Notes: generated by a model from the sequence alone, not told the origin. A DNA stretch of 64,000 nucleotides from Paraescarpia echinospica (GCA_020002185.1 CM034543.1:10623258-10687257), one strand, 5' to 3'; counted from the stretch's first letter, positions 11,830 through 22,950 are shown. Made by a program: numbers and translations.

Positions 11830-12195
11830 TAAGATACCACGTGATCGCCTAGCTCATTAAAAAAAAATTCTCCGCGGGAATAGCTACACAGACGGGTTTA
11901 AAATCTAATTTATGCTACAAATGTATTTTTCTGTATTTTTTTAATGTTCTCGAATGTTACATGCATTAAACTTTCTGTACAAATGGAAAACGGATTTTAG
12001 CTAATGCCTTGTTTTTATTTCCCTTAAAGGTATTATGGGAAGTTAATATTCTCCCCAAGGTGATCTACGAATATGTATTTTTTTGCGTTCGGTAAGGGTG
12101 AATAAATTATGGAAATCTGGACCTTGTCTTGAAATTTCTGTCACCTTCACCTGGCGAATCTTGACAGAGTTATTGACTTTTTATTTCGAACTTAC
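11830..12195. other. Intronic sequence, no feature recognised
   Basis: AT-rich sequence downstream (minus strand) of the EGF-like exon ending at 12,196. No exon or repeat recognised. Confidence 0.35.
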
Positions 12196-12351
12196 ATTGG
12201 CAATGGATTCCTTGATAATTCGTTGGGCAAACGCAGGCAGTGACGTTATTCAATGTATGGCTCGAGTCGCACCATCCGCCATTTTTACATGGGCATTCGA
12301 CGACGACTGTAAATTCTCTTGGAACATGATACGTGTTATCCGTAGGCATAC
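12196..12351 (-). CDS. EGF-like exon of a minus-strand EGF-FReD gene
   Basis: A 156-bp exon, phase 1 to phase 1. The acceptor is TTTCTGTTTTACCAG and the donor is CAA T|GTAAGT. It encodes MPTDNTYHVPREFTVVV, then CPCKNGGWC, ACVCPTNYQGIHC and Q: six cysteines with NGG before Cys3 and a G-x-x-C end, an EGF-like module with an unusually short C-x-C start. Its 5' phase joins the EGF-like exon at 15,577-15,708, and its 3' phase matches the entry of the FReD N-terminal exon type seen at 22,829-22,950. So it probably belongs to a gene running 15.7 kb, then 12.3 kb, then the FReD exons at 5.4-4.6 kb. The linkage is inferred. Confidence 0.72.
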
Positions 12352-12472
12352 CTGGTAAAACAGAAACCGTGAGGTATCATGGGCAGCAATTTATAGAAAT
12401 GTTTAATTTAGGCACATGTAGCTGCTTCATCGAATGTCCAGATTACAGAAGCTGTAGATTGTGTACCCATGC

Positions 12473-12522
12473 GGTGTGTGTGTGTGCGTGCGTGTGTGTG
12501 TGTTGTGTGCGTGTGGGTGTGT
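12473..12522. repeat. (TG)n microsatellite flanking transposon left end
   Basis: A short interrupted TG tract immediately before TA and the left TIR at 12,525. The right TIR also abuts a TG tract. Confidence 0.85.
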
Positions 12523-12524
12523 TA

Positions 12525-14851
12525 GTCCAGCAGCCGAGAGGGGTAACCCCTTTTTGCCTGATATAGATTTTTCTTTGTTGATTATTCATCTCTACACATG
12601 GGTGAAATCTCCAAATCTCTCTGGATACAGAGGGGTGTGGAGATTTCACCCTTGGACATTTTTAAAAAAAATGGACACCAAAATCAACCTATCATCATAT
12701 TTTTGCAACCAGACAAGATACACGCATGCTTAAAATGTTGTTTTACATGTTTCCAGATATGAGGAATTCGATTCCACCATAATTGATATTATGAAAAAAT
12801 GTAAAGAAAACAAAATTGTGGCTTAAAAACGGTTGCCTACTATGCAAATTGTCACATATTTTCAACCAGGTAACGTACACACGATTAAAACATCTTTTTA
12901 CATGTTTTCAGACATAAGAAATTCCATTTGTTAAACTTAAAGAACGCAATGAAAAAGGATGCGAAATTGCAACAAACGGTAAATTGCGAGTTTCATACTC
13001 TACTATCTACGATATATGGAAGGCTTACCCGATGGTATACGTGCGCAATTCATCAACGGACGGAACATGATGTTCGATGAAAATGGAAATATGAGGGATG
13101 GCAAAACGAAATCCAATCTCAAGAATGCGTTCATGGTGGAAGTGTCAAGACGGCTGGCTGAACAAGATGTGCAGGCAACGTTCCTCTATGGGTGCGCTGT
13201 CCTCTGGGTAATGCCTTGCCAACATCTGGCACTGTACACGACTACCTTGTCCGGTTCCGCAGTTACCTACACAGTCACTTAGCGAAAAGTGACGTCTATC
13301 TGGTGTTCGACAGATACATTGAGGGCAGTACTAAGGAGGCAACCGGACGCGGCAGGGACAAAGGAGCAAGCAGGGTCTACACATTACGTTGCACAGCTCA
13401 CCTGCCACCAGAAAAAGTCGTCCTAACCGTCACCACGAACAAAGATCAACTGATTGCTCTTATCGTCGAGGACTTTTTTTGCGCTAGGCTGACTTTCAAA
13501 AGCATAAACTAGTCGTCACTGGCAGAGACCCGGTTCCTGTAAAAATCGCAAATGGTCGTGTAACAAACGTCAAGACATGGCTACAACGCATGAGGAGGGA
13601 GACACTCTGATTGTACAACAATGTTCACGTGTAGAGGATGGTACCGTCCCGGTCGTTGCAGATGACATCGACATTTTGTTCTCTTGTTGTATTTCTGTCA
13701 TCTGGGCAGTATATCCTGCAACGTTCTAATGTGTTCTATATATCAACGCAGCTGCAGAAGAGCACCGCTCCATCGTCCCAGATGTACATGCAGCTCATGT
13801 TCTGGCAGGTTTTGATACTGTGGCGTCATAGTTTGGCGTTGGCAAGGTTGCAACTCTGAAAGTTCTGAGACATGGCCAACGTTCTCACAACTTACTGGGA
13901 AACATAGGCAGACCACCTTTTTCGGAAGTAGTGGACCAGGCCACACACTTCGTGTTGGCCCGCTATGGTCAGCAAATATGTCATTTGATGACGGAAGCAC
14001 GCCAACAAATGTTTTTTTTTTAAGTAAGCAGAAGCAAGGCTTCCGCACCAAAGCTGTGTTCATTACCACCCACAAGTGAAGCGTTCGAACTAAATCTAGT
14101 CAGAGCCCATCTGCAAGTAGAAATTTGGCTTCATGCTTTGGACCCAAACCCACCTGTACTAGACCCTACATCTTATGGTTACTCGCAGGAGGGAACTACT
14201 GCGCTCAGTCAAACTGCTGTCCCCCAGACACCCCTTTAGCCCCAACTGGGTTGCTAAAGCTGACCAAATGCTCGTGTCGAAGTGAAATGCCATGTAGCAC
14301 GAACAAGTGCAGCTGCAACAGCTCTGACATCTGACACCATTTTGCGCATGCCAGGGTAGACAGGCCTGCCAAAATAAGATCGGCAAGTACGTTGTACATG
14401 ATGGAGATGAAGAGGACCGATGCTTAGAAATGTAAGAATTTCACGAAATGGTGATCTGATGTAATTCTCGTCATATGATAACACATGGAAAATTAATTTT
14501 GTCATGTTCTTATGTTTGCTTGTTCGCGGAACATGAAATATAGTCTTTTTTCACATCGTTTGGCAACCACATGTAGCATATTTATGACCGCCATTTTCTT
14601 TTCTTTACATTTGTTCATATCAATTATAGTGGAATCGAATTCCTCATGTCTGGAAAACAACATTTTAATCATGTGTGTGTGTGTTGTCTGGTAGTAAAGA
14701 TATGATAATAAATTGATTTTGGCGGCCATTTTGATTTTTTTCATTTTCAAAATGGCCAAGGTGAGAACTCCATACCCACCTGGATATCATTATATATATG
14801 CCAGAGATGCATAATCAACAAAGAAAAAAAACTGCCTTTTGGCTGCCGGAC
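12525..14851. mobile_element. TIR DNA transposon, 2.33 kb, copy 2 (complete)
   Basis: The ends are GTCCAGCAGCC (12,525) and GGCTGCCGGAC (14,851), flanked on both sides by TA. The terminal inverted repeats extend about 290 bp; matching blocks include TTTCTTTGTTGATTAT, AAAATGTTGTTTT and GAGGAATTCGATTCCAC. A further partial copy of the subterminal unit lies at about 12,855-12,930. The internal region holds a broken nuclease-like gene. TA as target-site duplication would suit Tc1/mariner-like or related cut-and-paste elements, but both flanks are TG-repeat DNA, so TA could be chance. No DDE transposase was recognised, so the superfamily is unassigned. Confidence 0.65.
13016..14335 (+). pseudogene. 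Degenerate transposon-borne PIN/FEN1-like nuclease-type gene (copy 2)
   Basis: Near-identical to 121-1,440 and broken by the same stops and frameshifts, so the damage predates the duplication. The visible motifs are the same (VYLVFDRY, GFDTVAS, FGVGKVAALKVL, Cys-rich tail). It lies wholly inside the TIR element 12,525-14,851, which supports it being element-borne. Confidence 0.5.
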
Positions 14852-14852
14852 T

Positions 14853-14871
14853 ATGTGTGTGTCTGTGTGTG

Positions 14872-14970
<99 letters not shown>

Positions 14971-14971
14971 T
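14853..14971. repeat. (TG)n microsatellite, copy 2
   Basis: A nearly pure TG tract directly after the right end of the transposon. It is a few bases shorter than the tract at 1,958-2,080. Confidence 0.95.
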
Positions 14972-15210
14972 GCATTCCACGATTACGGCATTTCATGCTG
15001 CAGATAATACTTTTAGCATAAATACACAGTGTCCAGAACTGACAATTCGATGTGTCCAGTGAATAAAGAAAAAAATGACGCTAAATAACTACCTTTGTGT
15101 TATTCAAATGTATCGCTATTTGGTTAAAGATCAGAGTGAATTGGTTCAATGAAGCGAATTAATATAGACAAATTCGGTCCTTTGCGATACATAAAGTAAA
15201 AAAGTAAAGG

Positions 15211-15525
15211 TATGTTCTTATATAGCGTAGTGTCCAGTCCGTGGGACTGCTCATAGCGCTTTACATTTTACTCAGAACTCAGAATCATTTTATTTGACCC
15301 ATTGTTCTCTGGGAAGAATTCAGCCACGCTGCCATTAAAATGCGAACTTTATTCCTACACAAATATCCATGTCTATAGCAAGATACTCATTCCTACAGGT
15401 GAGAGAACTGGAGCACGCTAGAGTGAAGGAACTTGCCGGAGGTTCGGCACGGCAGCACAGGATTCGAACTCGTGTTCTCTCGATTGAGAGTCCGATATTC
15501 TAGCCACTGTTTTACGTGCTCCCAA
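15211..15525 (-). mobile_element. tRNA-derived SINE, family A (copy 2)
   Basis: Duplicate of 2,320-2,634, with the same tRNA-like head on the minus strand and the same GCGCTATATAA-type tail. Confidence 0.8.
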
Positions 15526-15576
15526 GTTGACGTATTAATATACAGGTAATATGAACTGGTTATCGTTACATATTAC

Positions 15577-15708
15577 CTATTTTTGGTGCCATTCCGATGC
15601 ATCGTACGCCGGTGTCGCCATCAGGACAGAAGCACATGGACAAGTTACTATTACTGTTGAAGACGCACGTACCGCCGCTACCGCACGGGTTTGCGCAGGA
15701 GAGACCAC
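15577..15708 (-). CDS. EGF-like exon (copy 2), upstream exon of middle EGF-FReD gene
   Basis: Same 132-bp phase 1-1 exon as 2,686-2,817, encoding six cysteines in EGF order with GSGG before Cys3. The exon ends in G and the next EGF-like exon at 12,351 begins GT, restoring a Gly codon and an open frame through both modules. The TIR transposon (12,525-14,851) sits in the intron between them. Upstream exons, such as a signal peptide, were not found between 15,709 and the FReD stop exon at 17,483. Confidence 0.72.
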   Translation of the reverse strand: MVSPAQTRAVAAVRASSTVIVTCPCASVLMATPAYDASEWHQK

Positions 15709-16009
15709 CTGCAGCACAGATCATATGGTGGCTCTACATCATTATGTCGGGGCTTGCGTGGCTGGTGAGATTCACTTAGCGTACCCTCGCTGTGTTCTGT
15801 GTTCAGCCTAATTCCCACACGAATGCACGATATTTTTGAACATGTACAATAACATTTATTACTATTATTACGTTGTACCAGAGAGGATTATTTATTCAGG
15901 TAAATGTGTTAATGTACTTCTAATTGTAAATCTAACCCTTATCTCTTGGATAGTTATGCATTCTACTGTGATGCTCACTCACACACAAGAACATTAAATA
16001 AATAAAATA

Positions 16010-16077
16010 AAGTTATATACATATAAAAATATACATTTGCCCATATATATATATTTACATAAATATTATATACATAT

Positions 16078-16108
<31 letters not shown>

Positions 16109-16155
16109 ATATATATACAGTGTATACCATATATATATATATATATATATATGTA
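16010..16155. repeat. AT-rich microsatellite, copy 2
   Basis: Interrupted (TA)n tracts, the counterpart of 3,121-3,265. Confidence 0.9.
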
Positions 16156-16169
16156 TAACGTTTAATCGT

Positions 16170-17488
16170 AAGGTGTATGGGGCTAAATGAAAAAGTCGCA
16201 TGTGCTATGGCTTTGTCTGCCATTAAATGGGAACCATTTTTAGGCTTGAGTCATGTGCAGATCAGTATTTACATTATACAAATGTTATTTGCAACCTCGT
16301 GGAAGTATCTTTTCTACTAAGGTCGTGACGCGGTACATAGGTGATAAACCATGGGTTACAGGCTGGTTTAGAGCATTAGTACGTAAAAGACAGGAATGGA
16401 AAATGGCCAACACAATATCATTACCAAAAACTAACCCACCTGTGTCGATTTAAACAGATATTAGACCAATATTACTAACTCCAACAGCTGCTAAGGTGTA
16501 TGAATCAATAATAATGAAATGGGTGAGTGACACAATTGAAGGAGAACTTGATGCTAAGCAATTTGGTGGAATTAGTGGAACTTCCACAACAGACGTTCTT
16601 GTCAAAATGGTACACATGGTAAGGTATGAGGCGACTGATAAATTGGATTATTATGTCCGAGTTGTAATGCTAGATTTTAGCAAAGCGTATGACCTCATTA
16701 ATCATCATTTGTTACCAGAAAAGCTACACTTGTATGGTTTGCCTTCACATGTTATAAAACGGATAGCAACATTTTTATTGGAGAGAACTCAACAAGTAAA
16801 AATAGGAAATGAATATTCGCTTTTGGTTACCCCAATGTGGGAGTACCACAAGGAACACTGTCTGGTCCTAAATGTTTCCTAGTCTATATAAATGATTTAG
16901 AAACGCCTATTCCGTTATATAAGTATATAGATGACAGTACATTGTTCGAAGTATGCGATAGAAAGGGTGTATCTGTTATACAAGAATCGGTTGACGTTGC
17001 TGCTAGGTGGACAGAAAAGAATGATATGAAAATTAATTCAGGAAAATCAAAAGAGATGATCATCTGTTTTGCACAAGACCGCAATTTTCGAAACACTATC
17101 CCGAATATAAAGATCAATGGAAAATATGTAGATCAAGCAGACCATGCCAAACATCCAGATGTTACAATTTCACAGGATCTGACATGGATTAAGCATGTGG
17201 AAAAAGGCCGGGAAACGACTGTACATGTTGTATCAGTTAATGCGCGTAGGAATTAGCCAGAAGGATCTGGTCACTATATATGTCAGTGTTGTGAGACCTG
17301 TTTTAGAATATGCATGCCCTATATGGCACACTAAATTGCCACAATATTTATCTGACAATATTGAAATGATACAGAAAAGAGCATTAACGTGTATTTTTCC
17401 TGGAATAAGTTACGCTGAGATACTCAGGTACGTTAAATTGGAGACATTGAAACTACTCTACAGTAATTCATTCGCGGGTGCATTACCT
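16170..17488 (+). mobile_element. Non-LTR retrotransposon reverse transcriptase fragment, family 2 (copy 2)
   Basis: Duplicate of 3,280-4,610, with the same premature stop and the same frameshift before GVPQGTLSG, plus the YIDD box. In addition it lost 11 bp after the codons for WIKHVEK. The lost segment is bounded by GAAAAAG repeats, so a slippage-type deletion shifted the frame and split the last part into a separate frame from 17,195. Copy 1 keeps the ancestral reading there. Confidence 0.85.
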
Positions 17489-17814
17489 ACCGGTTAGAAA
17501 TCTCAACGGCCTGAATTTTATATCGATGTAAGTCAGATGATTGTCATACGGCTCCCAACGCATACCGCTTCTGTCGGTCGTGCCGTAGGCCGATCCGAAC
17601 AAAGAAGCGCCGATGCAATTGTGGAGTACGTCTTCCGAATACCACCCAGCGCTTCCGTAGTACGTTGCGCAAATGTTGTTTGGCGACAAATCCGTGGTGA
17701 AGTTACAATTGTTGCAGAGTGCATTTTCTGCCAATTATCGTGTTTTAATTTGAATGTTATATGTTGCTAGAAGGTAACACAAAAAAGCACACGTACATAC
17801 ACGCACGTACGCAT

Positions 17815-17855
<41 letters not shown>

Positions 17856-20800
17856 CACAACCACATTCACACACGCACGCACACACACTCTCTTACACAC
17901 ACGCGCGCGCGCGAACGCACGCACACATGCATATCCGTCTGTGTATTCCTGTTCATGATTACGTCTAATAACACTAGCGGTGTAAATCAGGTACTGCTCC
18001 ATTTTTGTTACTCACTCGTATTACTAAGTTTTTCTTCAAAAGCACGATATCTCCATGTATGTCCAATGCTTGTGAAACCGACATTTGTGTATGTGGCATA
18101 TCCAGGTTTCTTGCCCAAAGCACACATGTCGAAACGGTAGTGATTGTGAAATTGTTTAGCAGCGAATAGTTGTATGCGTTCAAAGCCGAGCCAGAAGTCA
18201 CCAGACAAGTCACCAATCGGAGCTTCCCAATCGGCAAGTTTGTGGCCGCTAATCTTAATGGTATTATTCTTTCTTCGCAGTAGCACCTACAGAAGAAACA
18301 TGCGGCTAACGAGAACAAATGCCATGTATAAGAAGTCGTGTTCTTCATTTTGTTTTGAAATCGTGTGCATATGATATATGCTGAAATTTACAACGTCTGA
18401 CCGGCTTTTTATTGGAGAATCATGTTGTAAATTATACATCTAATAGCACATTGTCTGTCAAAATATGTTATAATGAACCACAACGATAGGCTTATTTTAG
18501 CCAACTCACGTGCTTCCACTAATCTGTATGCATTAGGATTTTGACATATCCAAGCTACATAAATATCAAGATCCTGATACATAGTTACAAGATAGTGGAA
18601 TTGTAATATTAAAAACTATTGTATTTTGGTTTATCGGTGAAAACATGAAAAATGGCTCACCTTCCCCTATGCGAGAGAGGTTTAACAGGGGACACACGAT
18701 GGGTTGGCGGAAAATAACGATGTTGTCACGTTGCGGTGTTCACGAAGGAAACCGCTGGCTTTTCTAATAGGCCCATTATCAAACTCACCGATAGCATGCT
18801 TATTTCATGCAGACATGAAATGCGTTTAAAACAAGATTTAACAAGATTGCCATCCAGAAAATTACTCTGGATGGCAGGTGGACAAGGAAGCCTTTTGGCT
18901 TATCGAGAGTCCAATAGTTTTTATCTACATGTATCCCGCCCTTTTAAGGTGTGTGTCGATTTTATTTTTAAACATATTCACGTTACTAGCACCAACACAA
19001 TCAGGAGATAATCTGTTCCATTCATTTACAGTCCTTTGTGAGAATGAGAACTTTCTTATATATAATCTACACTGCTCCTTTACTAATGTAGCTTCATGTC
19101 CTCTGGTCCTTCTATTTTTCTTAACTGAGAAAAAATGTTTCTATCAATATTTTCATAACCATTCAATATTTTAAACACTTCTATGTGATCTCCTCTCAAT
19201 CTCCTGGTCTCTAATGTTGTTAAACCACATTCTTTTAGGCGTATTTCGTAACTAAGATCCCTCAGATTTGGTATCATTTTAGTCGCTCTCCTCTGTACTC
19301 TTTCTAGTATATCTATGTCCTTCTTGCGATATGGCCTCCATGCTTGTATACAATATTCTAAATGAGGCCTCACTATTGTTTTGTACAGCGGTACTATTAA
19401 TTCTTTTTTCTTATACTCTATATTTCGCCTAATTAATCCAAGGATTTGATTTCCCTTTGAAGCTGCAATTCCGCACTGCTCTGACACCTTCATATCAGCA
19501 CTAATGGTTAACCCTAAGTCCTTTTCTTTTACAGTAGTACTTAGAACAGTACCCCCCATTTTATATTTTACCTCTTCATTCCCATGACCTGTGTGGAGGC
19601 ATTTACATTTCCCAAAATTGAACAGCATTTGCCACTTTTCAGACCATTTGATCAACCTATCAAGATCATCTTGTAAATGCTGTCTGTCTCCATCACTTTT
19701 AATCCTTCTAAACACTTTTGTATCATCCGCAAATTTTAACACCTTGCTTGTTATATCATCGTCCAAATCGTTGATATATATTAAGAATAATATAGGTCCT
19801 AGTACTGATCCCTGTGGTACCCCACTCAATACTGATTTCCAGTTTGAAGCCTCCCCATCAACTACTACACGTTGTCTTCTGTCATTCAGCCATTTTTCTA
19901 TCCAGTTTATTATACCATTTCCTATGCCATGGGCCTTTAGCTTAAGGAGTAATCTTTGATGTGGTACTTTGTCGAAAGCTTTTTGAAAATCTAAATAGAT
20001 GATATCTACTGGTGATCCCTCATCTACCCACCTAGTGATGTCTTCCAAAAAACATAACATATTTGTTAAGCATGACCTCGCTTTTAAAAACCCATGTTGA
20101 GATGGGTTTATCAAGTTATGTTTAACAAGAAAATCCACCATGTGATCTTTAATTAGTCTTTCTAATAATTTGCAAATCACTGATGTTAAACTCACTGGTC
20201 TATAGTTCTCTGACTTGTTTCTCGAACCTTTTTTAAATAACGGTATAATGTTTGCCTCTTTCCATTCTAAAGGAACCACTCCCTCTTCTAATGACAAATT
20301 GAAAACTGTTGCAAGCGGTACGCTAATTTGTTCTACAATTTCCAATAGTAGTTAGGGCGACAAAACAAATCATCACCCAAGTTTGTAAACTACTATTTTT
20401 GATAGATTATACTTTATTACAAACTGAGGAATCCAAATGTTTGAGGCCAATTGACTGTCGTGGGAAAATGTATGCGCATGTACAACTGACGACACACTGA
20501 CAATTTCAAGGCCTGGTGAAGGAGGTGAATCATAATCCTTGCCATTGCATGTTCCATCGATACGCTCTCACGTTTAAAGACACTCCAATCGGAGGAAAGA
20601 ACAGTTGTTTGTGGTGTTGTTAAGATGGCAATTGTCATATGCTGTCCTGTGTCGTCATTACCTGGCTTTTCTACTTGTTGTGCCAAGAGGTCGATATGGA
20701 CCAAGATGTTCTTCCACATCGAGGTCCATTGGCTGTCACGTGATATTCAGAACGTGATATTCAGAACGAACTCACTATAAAAGGAGATCGCTGACTTGAC

Positions 20801-22950
20801 TTTTTTACCAGTATCAAATATTTGTCAAAAAACTTCCTGACAAAGACAGTGTTTTTTTTAAACTGGCCCACCCGAATGACGTTTTCTCCCGCCTCAACTA
20901 TTTGGACAACTTATAGCAAAGCCGGTTGACCACAGTGATCGATTTCTCAGAACCGTACGCGCATTCATCAAGAATGAAGAAGGAACTGACAAAGGAAACA
21001 TGAATTAACTGCTACAATTGGTCTTCAATGCGGAAATTAATGCATACATATTTTTGCAAAGACGCAATCTCCACAATTAAGAAGCGTGGAGAAGGATAGT
21101 TTTGCAGTTCGTAGACGATTCCACCGCTTGTGACACCTTTGAGGCTCTTCTCCTAGCCTAGTTCTGGTCTAAGCTGATCATGCATCGCCTCGTATCCGAC
21201 TGTGGCGGATGTACCCGTGACGACAATGTTTATAACCCCCTCCAGGATGGAGTCTCGCTGCTGTTTTATGTGAAGTCCAGCAGTCGTGCCTGGATTTGTG
21301 TCAAGGATGATCTCCAAGTGTGTCTGTCCAAAATTCTTCCCCGAATTGAGGTCCTGGTTTTGACGAGGCTAGCTCATCACTCGAATTGTTTTGAGGTGAT
21401 TGCCCAACCATCCTCAAATCTGTGATGAGTTTTGTTTACATCGCAATAGAAGTGATTTTCATTGAACTGAGTGAAGAATGTCGCTTTGCCTATAACTGTA
21501 CATTCTATGTAACAATGAATTGGGGAACCCCAACGATCGTTTCAGGCCTCTGCAGGAAGACACTGTTTGGAGGATTAGCATAACAATAGGTTTAATGAGG
21601 GCATGGGAAACGTGAGTCAGTTAAGAACCCTCACTGAGGGTAAGGTTCTTTGGTTAAATGGTAAGGACTGATTGCAGGTGTGGAATGTTTTTTATTATAT
21701 CATCACATTACACGCACGCACACAAACACGCAAACACGCAAACACGCACACGCGCATACACGCACGCATGCACACACACGTACACACGCACATACGCACA
21801 CACGCAAACATGTACACACGAACACATAGACACACACACGCACACACACACAGGCACACACACACACACGCATATACGCACTCACACACACACATGCACT
21901 CACACACACACACGCACTCACACGCACACACGCACTCACACACACACACACGCACACACACAGAGATGGTCGCGTCGCAAACGTAACCGTAATTGCAATG
22001 CCGGATTTATGACAGGGCAGATGGGACACTTGCCCAGAGCCCCAAAAAAATTATTTTATGGGACCCTCTACAAAAAAACTTTCTGGGTAATTTCTTTGGG
22101 GTCCAAATGTTTTTAGACTAATGTTTCAATATAATGCAAAGCTATGTTAATTTTTAATGGTCAAAAGTCCTAGTTTGCTTGATGTCCTATTGTAGAAGAT
22201 AGGAAGTAATGACAACTATTAAGATACCATATCCGTCCTATCACAATCAAGAGGCCTCCACATGCCTAAATCCGGCGCTCCGGAATTGCTATCGTCGAAG
22301 TGTTACTGGTAGCCAGGATAAATGGTAGCAACTGCTGCAAAGACAGCCAGTTTGAGTCGGACAGAATCCTGTTATCAGAACATAGTATTGGCATATCGAA
22401 AATCTATTGAAAGGCGTAGAATTGATTAAACGTTTCGTAGAATTCCATAAAAAAAGTGATGCGGCATTAAAAGTTCTACATAATTCTATATAATATGTTA
22501 TTTAATGATATAGAATGTGTACGGTCACTTCAGTTTCTATATAATTCTATACAATTGTCATGACCACCTACATTTTCATAGAATGCTACAGAAACTAGCC
22601 GAGAAACGGAATCGAGGCCAGTCTCACACCTGACGACGGGGAATCAAGAGGAGAACAACATCAGAAACTATTACAGAATTATAAAGTACATAATATTTTA
22701 TAGAAAATCTTCCGCAATCATCGTATACAATATACTCCACAGGATCTATTGTATAGATAGTCTATAATATGTTGCTAGGGGAGTGTATTTGTAAGATAAT
22801 ATGTTTATGCTTCTCGAGAAATACTAACCGTCCAGCCTCCGCCGTCTGTTTGCAAGTCGCACGGTACATCGAACGATTTGCCTTGGACGAACACCCGGCC
22901 TCTTGTTAACGTCTTGTGTCCGTAGCATTGCAGGTCAGCACATGTTTCCG
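17483..22950 (-). CDS. Fibrinogen-related domain (FReD) gene, complete FReD in three exons
   Basis: Minus-strand exons: 22,829-22,950 (40 codons, entered in phase 1 after CTGTCACTTAG), 18,016-18,286 and 17,483-17,727 with a TAA stop. Joined they give about 211 residues, the usual FReD length. It starts [10 protein letters not shown] and [15 protein letters not shown], continues VLLRRKNN...[10 protein letters not shown] and ends [10 protein letters not shown]. The join GGGWT|VLLRR is in phase 0 and recreates the family motif DGGGWTVxxRR. The intron of about 4.5 kb holds a CR1-like LINE, a MITE and a CA array. FReD proteins are secreted recognition or adhesion lectins. The calcium loop is degenerate (TTDLSPNN) and Cys residues are extra (NALCNNC). 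Exons upstream of 22,950 (signal peptide, EGF) were not found. Confidence 0.85.
17814..17931. repeat. CA-rich microsatellite in FReD intron (copy 2)
   Basis: Longer counterpart of 4,936-5,033. It separates the last two FReD exons. Confidence 0.9.
18838..20355 (-). mobile_element. CR1-like LINE, 5'-truncated (copy B)
   Basis: An open minus-strand frame of about 420 codons (20,345-19,083) holds most of a reverse transcriptase: [62 protein letters not shown] and the catalytic FADD box. The element is 5'-truncated at about 20,355, where homology to the copy at 43,290 ends. The C-terminus is frameshifted relative to copy C. It sits inside the FReD gene intron in the same orientation as that gene. 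Reverse transcription of its own RNA is the family role; this copy lacks the endonuclease and cannot be autonomous. Confidence 0.92.
20356..21708. other. Unassigned intron sequence with one TATA-like site
   Basis: Contains an 81-codon plus frame (21,180-21,425) and a 100-codon minus frame (20,417-20,719) that I do not recognise. A TATA-like ACTATAAAAGG lies at about 20,775, preceded by a 14-bp direct duplication of GTGATATTCAGAAC. It could be the remains of an unknown mobile element. Confidence 0.3.
21709..21962. repeat. CA-rich interrupted microsatellite
   Basis: About 250 bp of CA with frequent G and T interruptions (ACACGCA, ACTCACA). The long frames on both strands are repeat artefacts. 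Confidence 0.92.
22000..22276. mobile_element. MITE with GCCGGATTTA ends
   Basis: Perfect 10-bp terminal inverted repeats, GCCGGATTTA at 22,000 and TAAATCCGGC ending at 22,276, bound a 277-bp non-coding element. A related end (CCTAAATCCGGC with GGGGCCCC) is seen near 51,850-51,890. Non-autonomous; no transposase. Confidence 0.6.
22277..22828. other. AT-rich FReD intron with recurring TAGAATT/ATTCTATA words
   Basis: Between 22,400 and 22,760 short words such as CTATATAATTCTATA, TAGAATTCC and TATAGAATG recur irregularly on both strands. No exon seen. Confidence 0.35.

Larger units (their letters stand above)
12896..19433. repeat. Segmental duplication, copy 2 (pairs with 1-6,533)
   Basis: This partner of copy 1 continues beyond both homologous ends: leftward into the rest of the TIR transposon and rightward through the LINE to about 20,355. 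It is therefore the more complete copy. Differences from copy 1 include a C for T near 13,472, a longer CA tract at 17,814 and loss of 11 bp in the reverse transcriptase near 17,205. Confidence 0.95.

Noticed and set aside
15551..15811. Plus-strand frame of 86 codons at 15,551 (and 2,660).
   Set aside because: It is antisense to a splice-bounded EGF-like exon with six correctly spaced cysteines, which is the better explanation.
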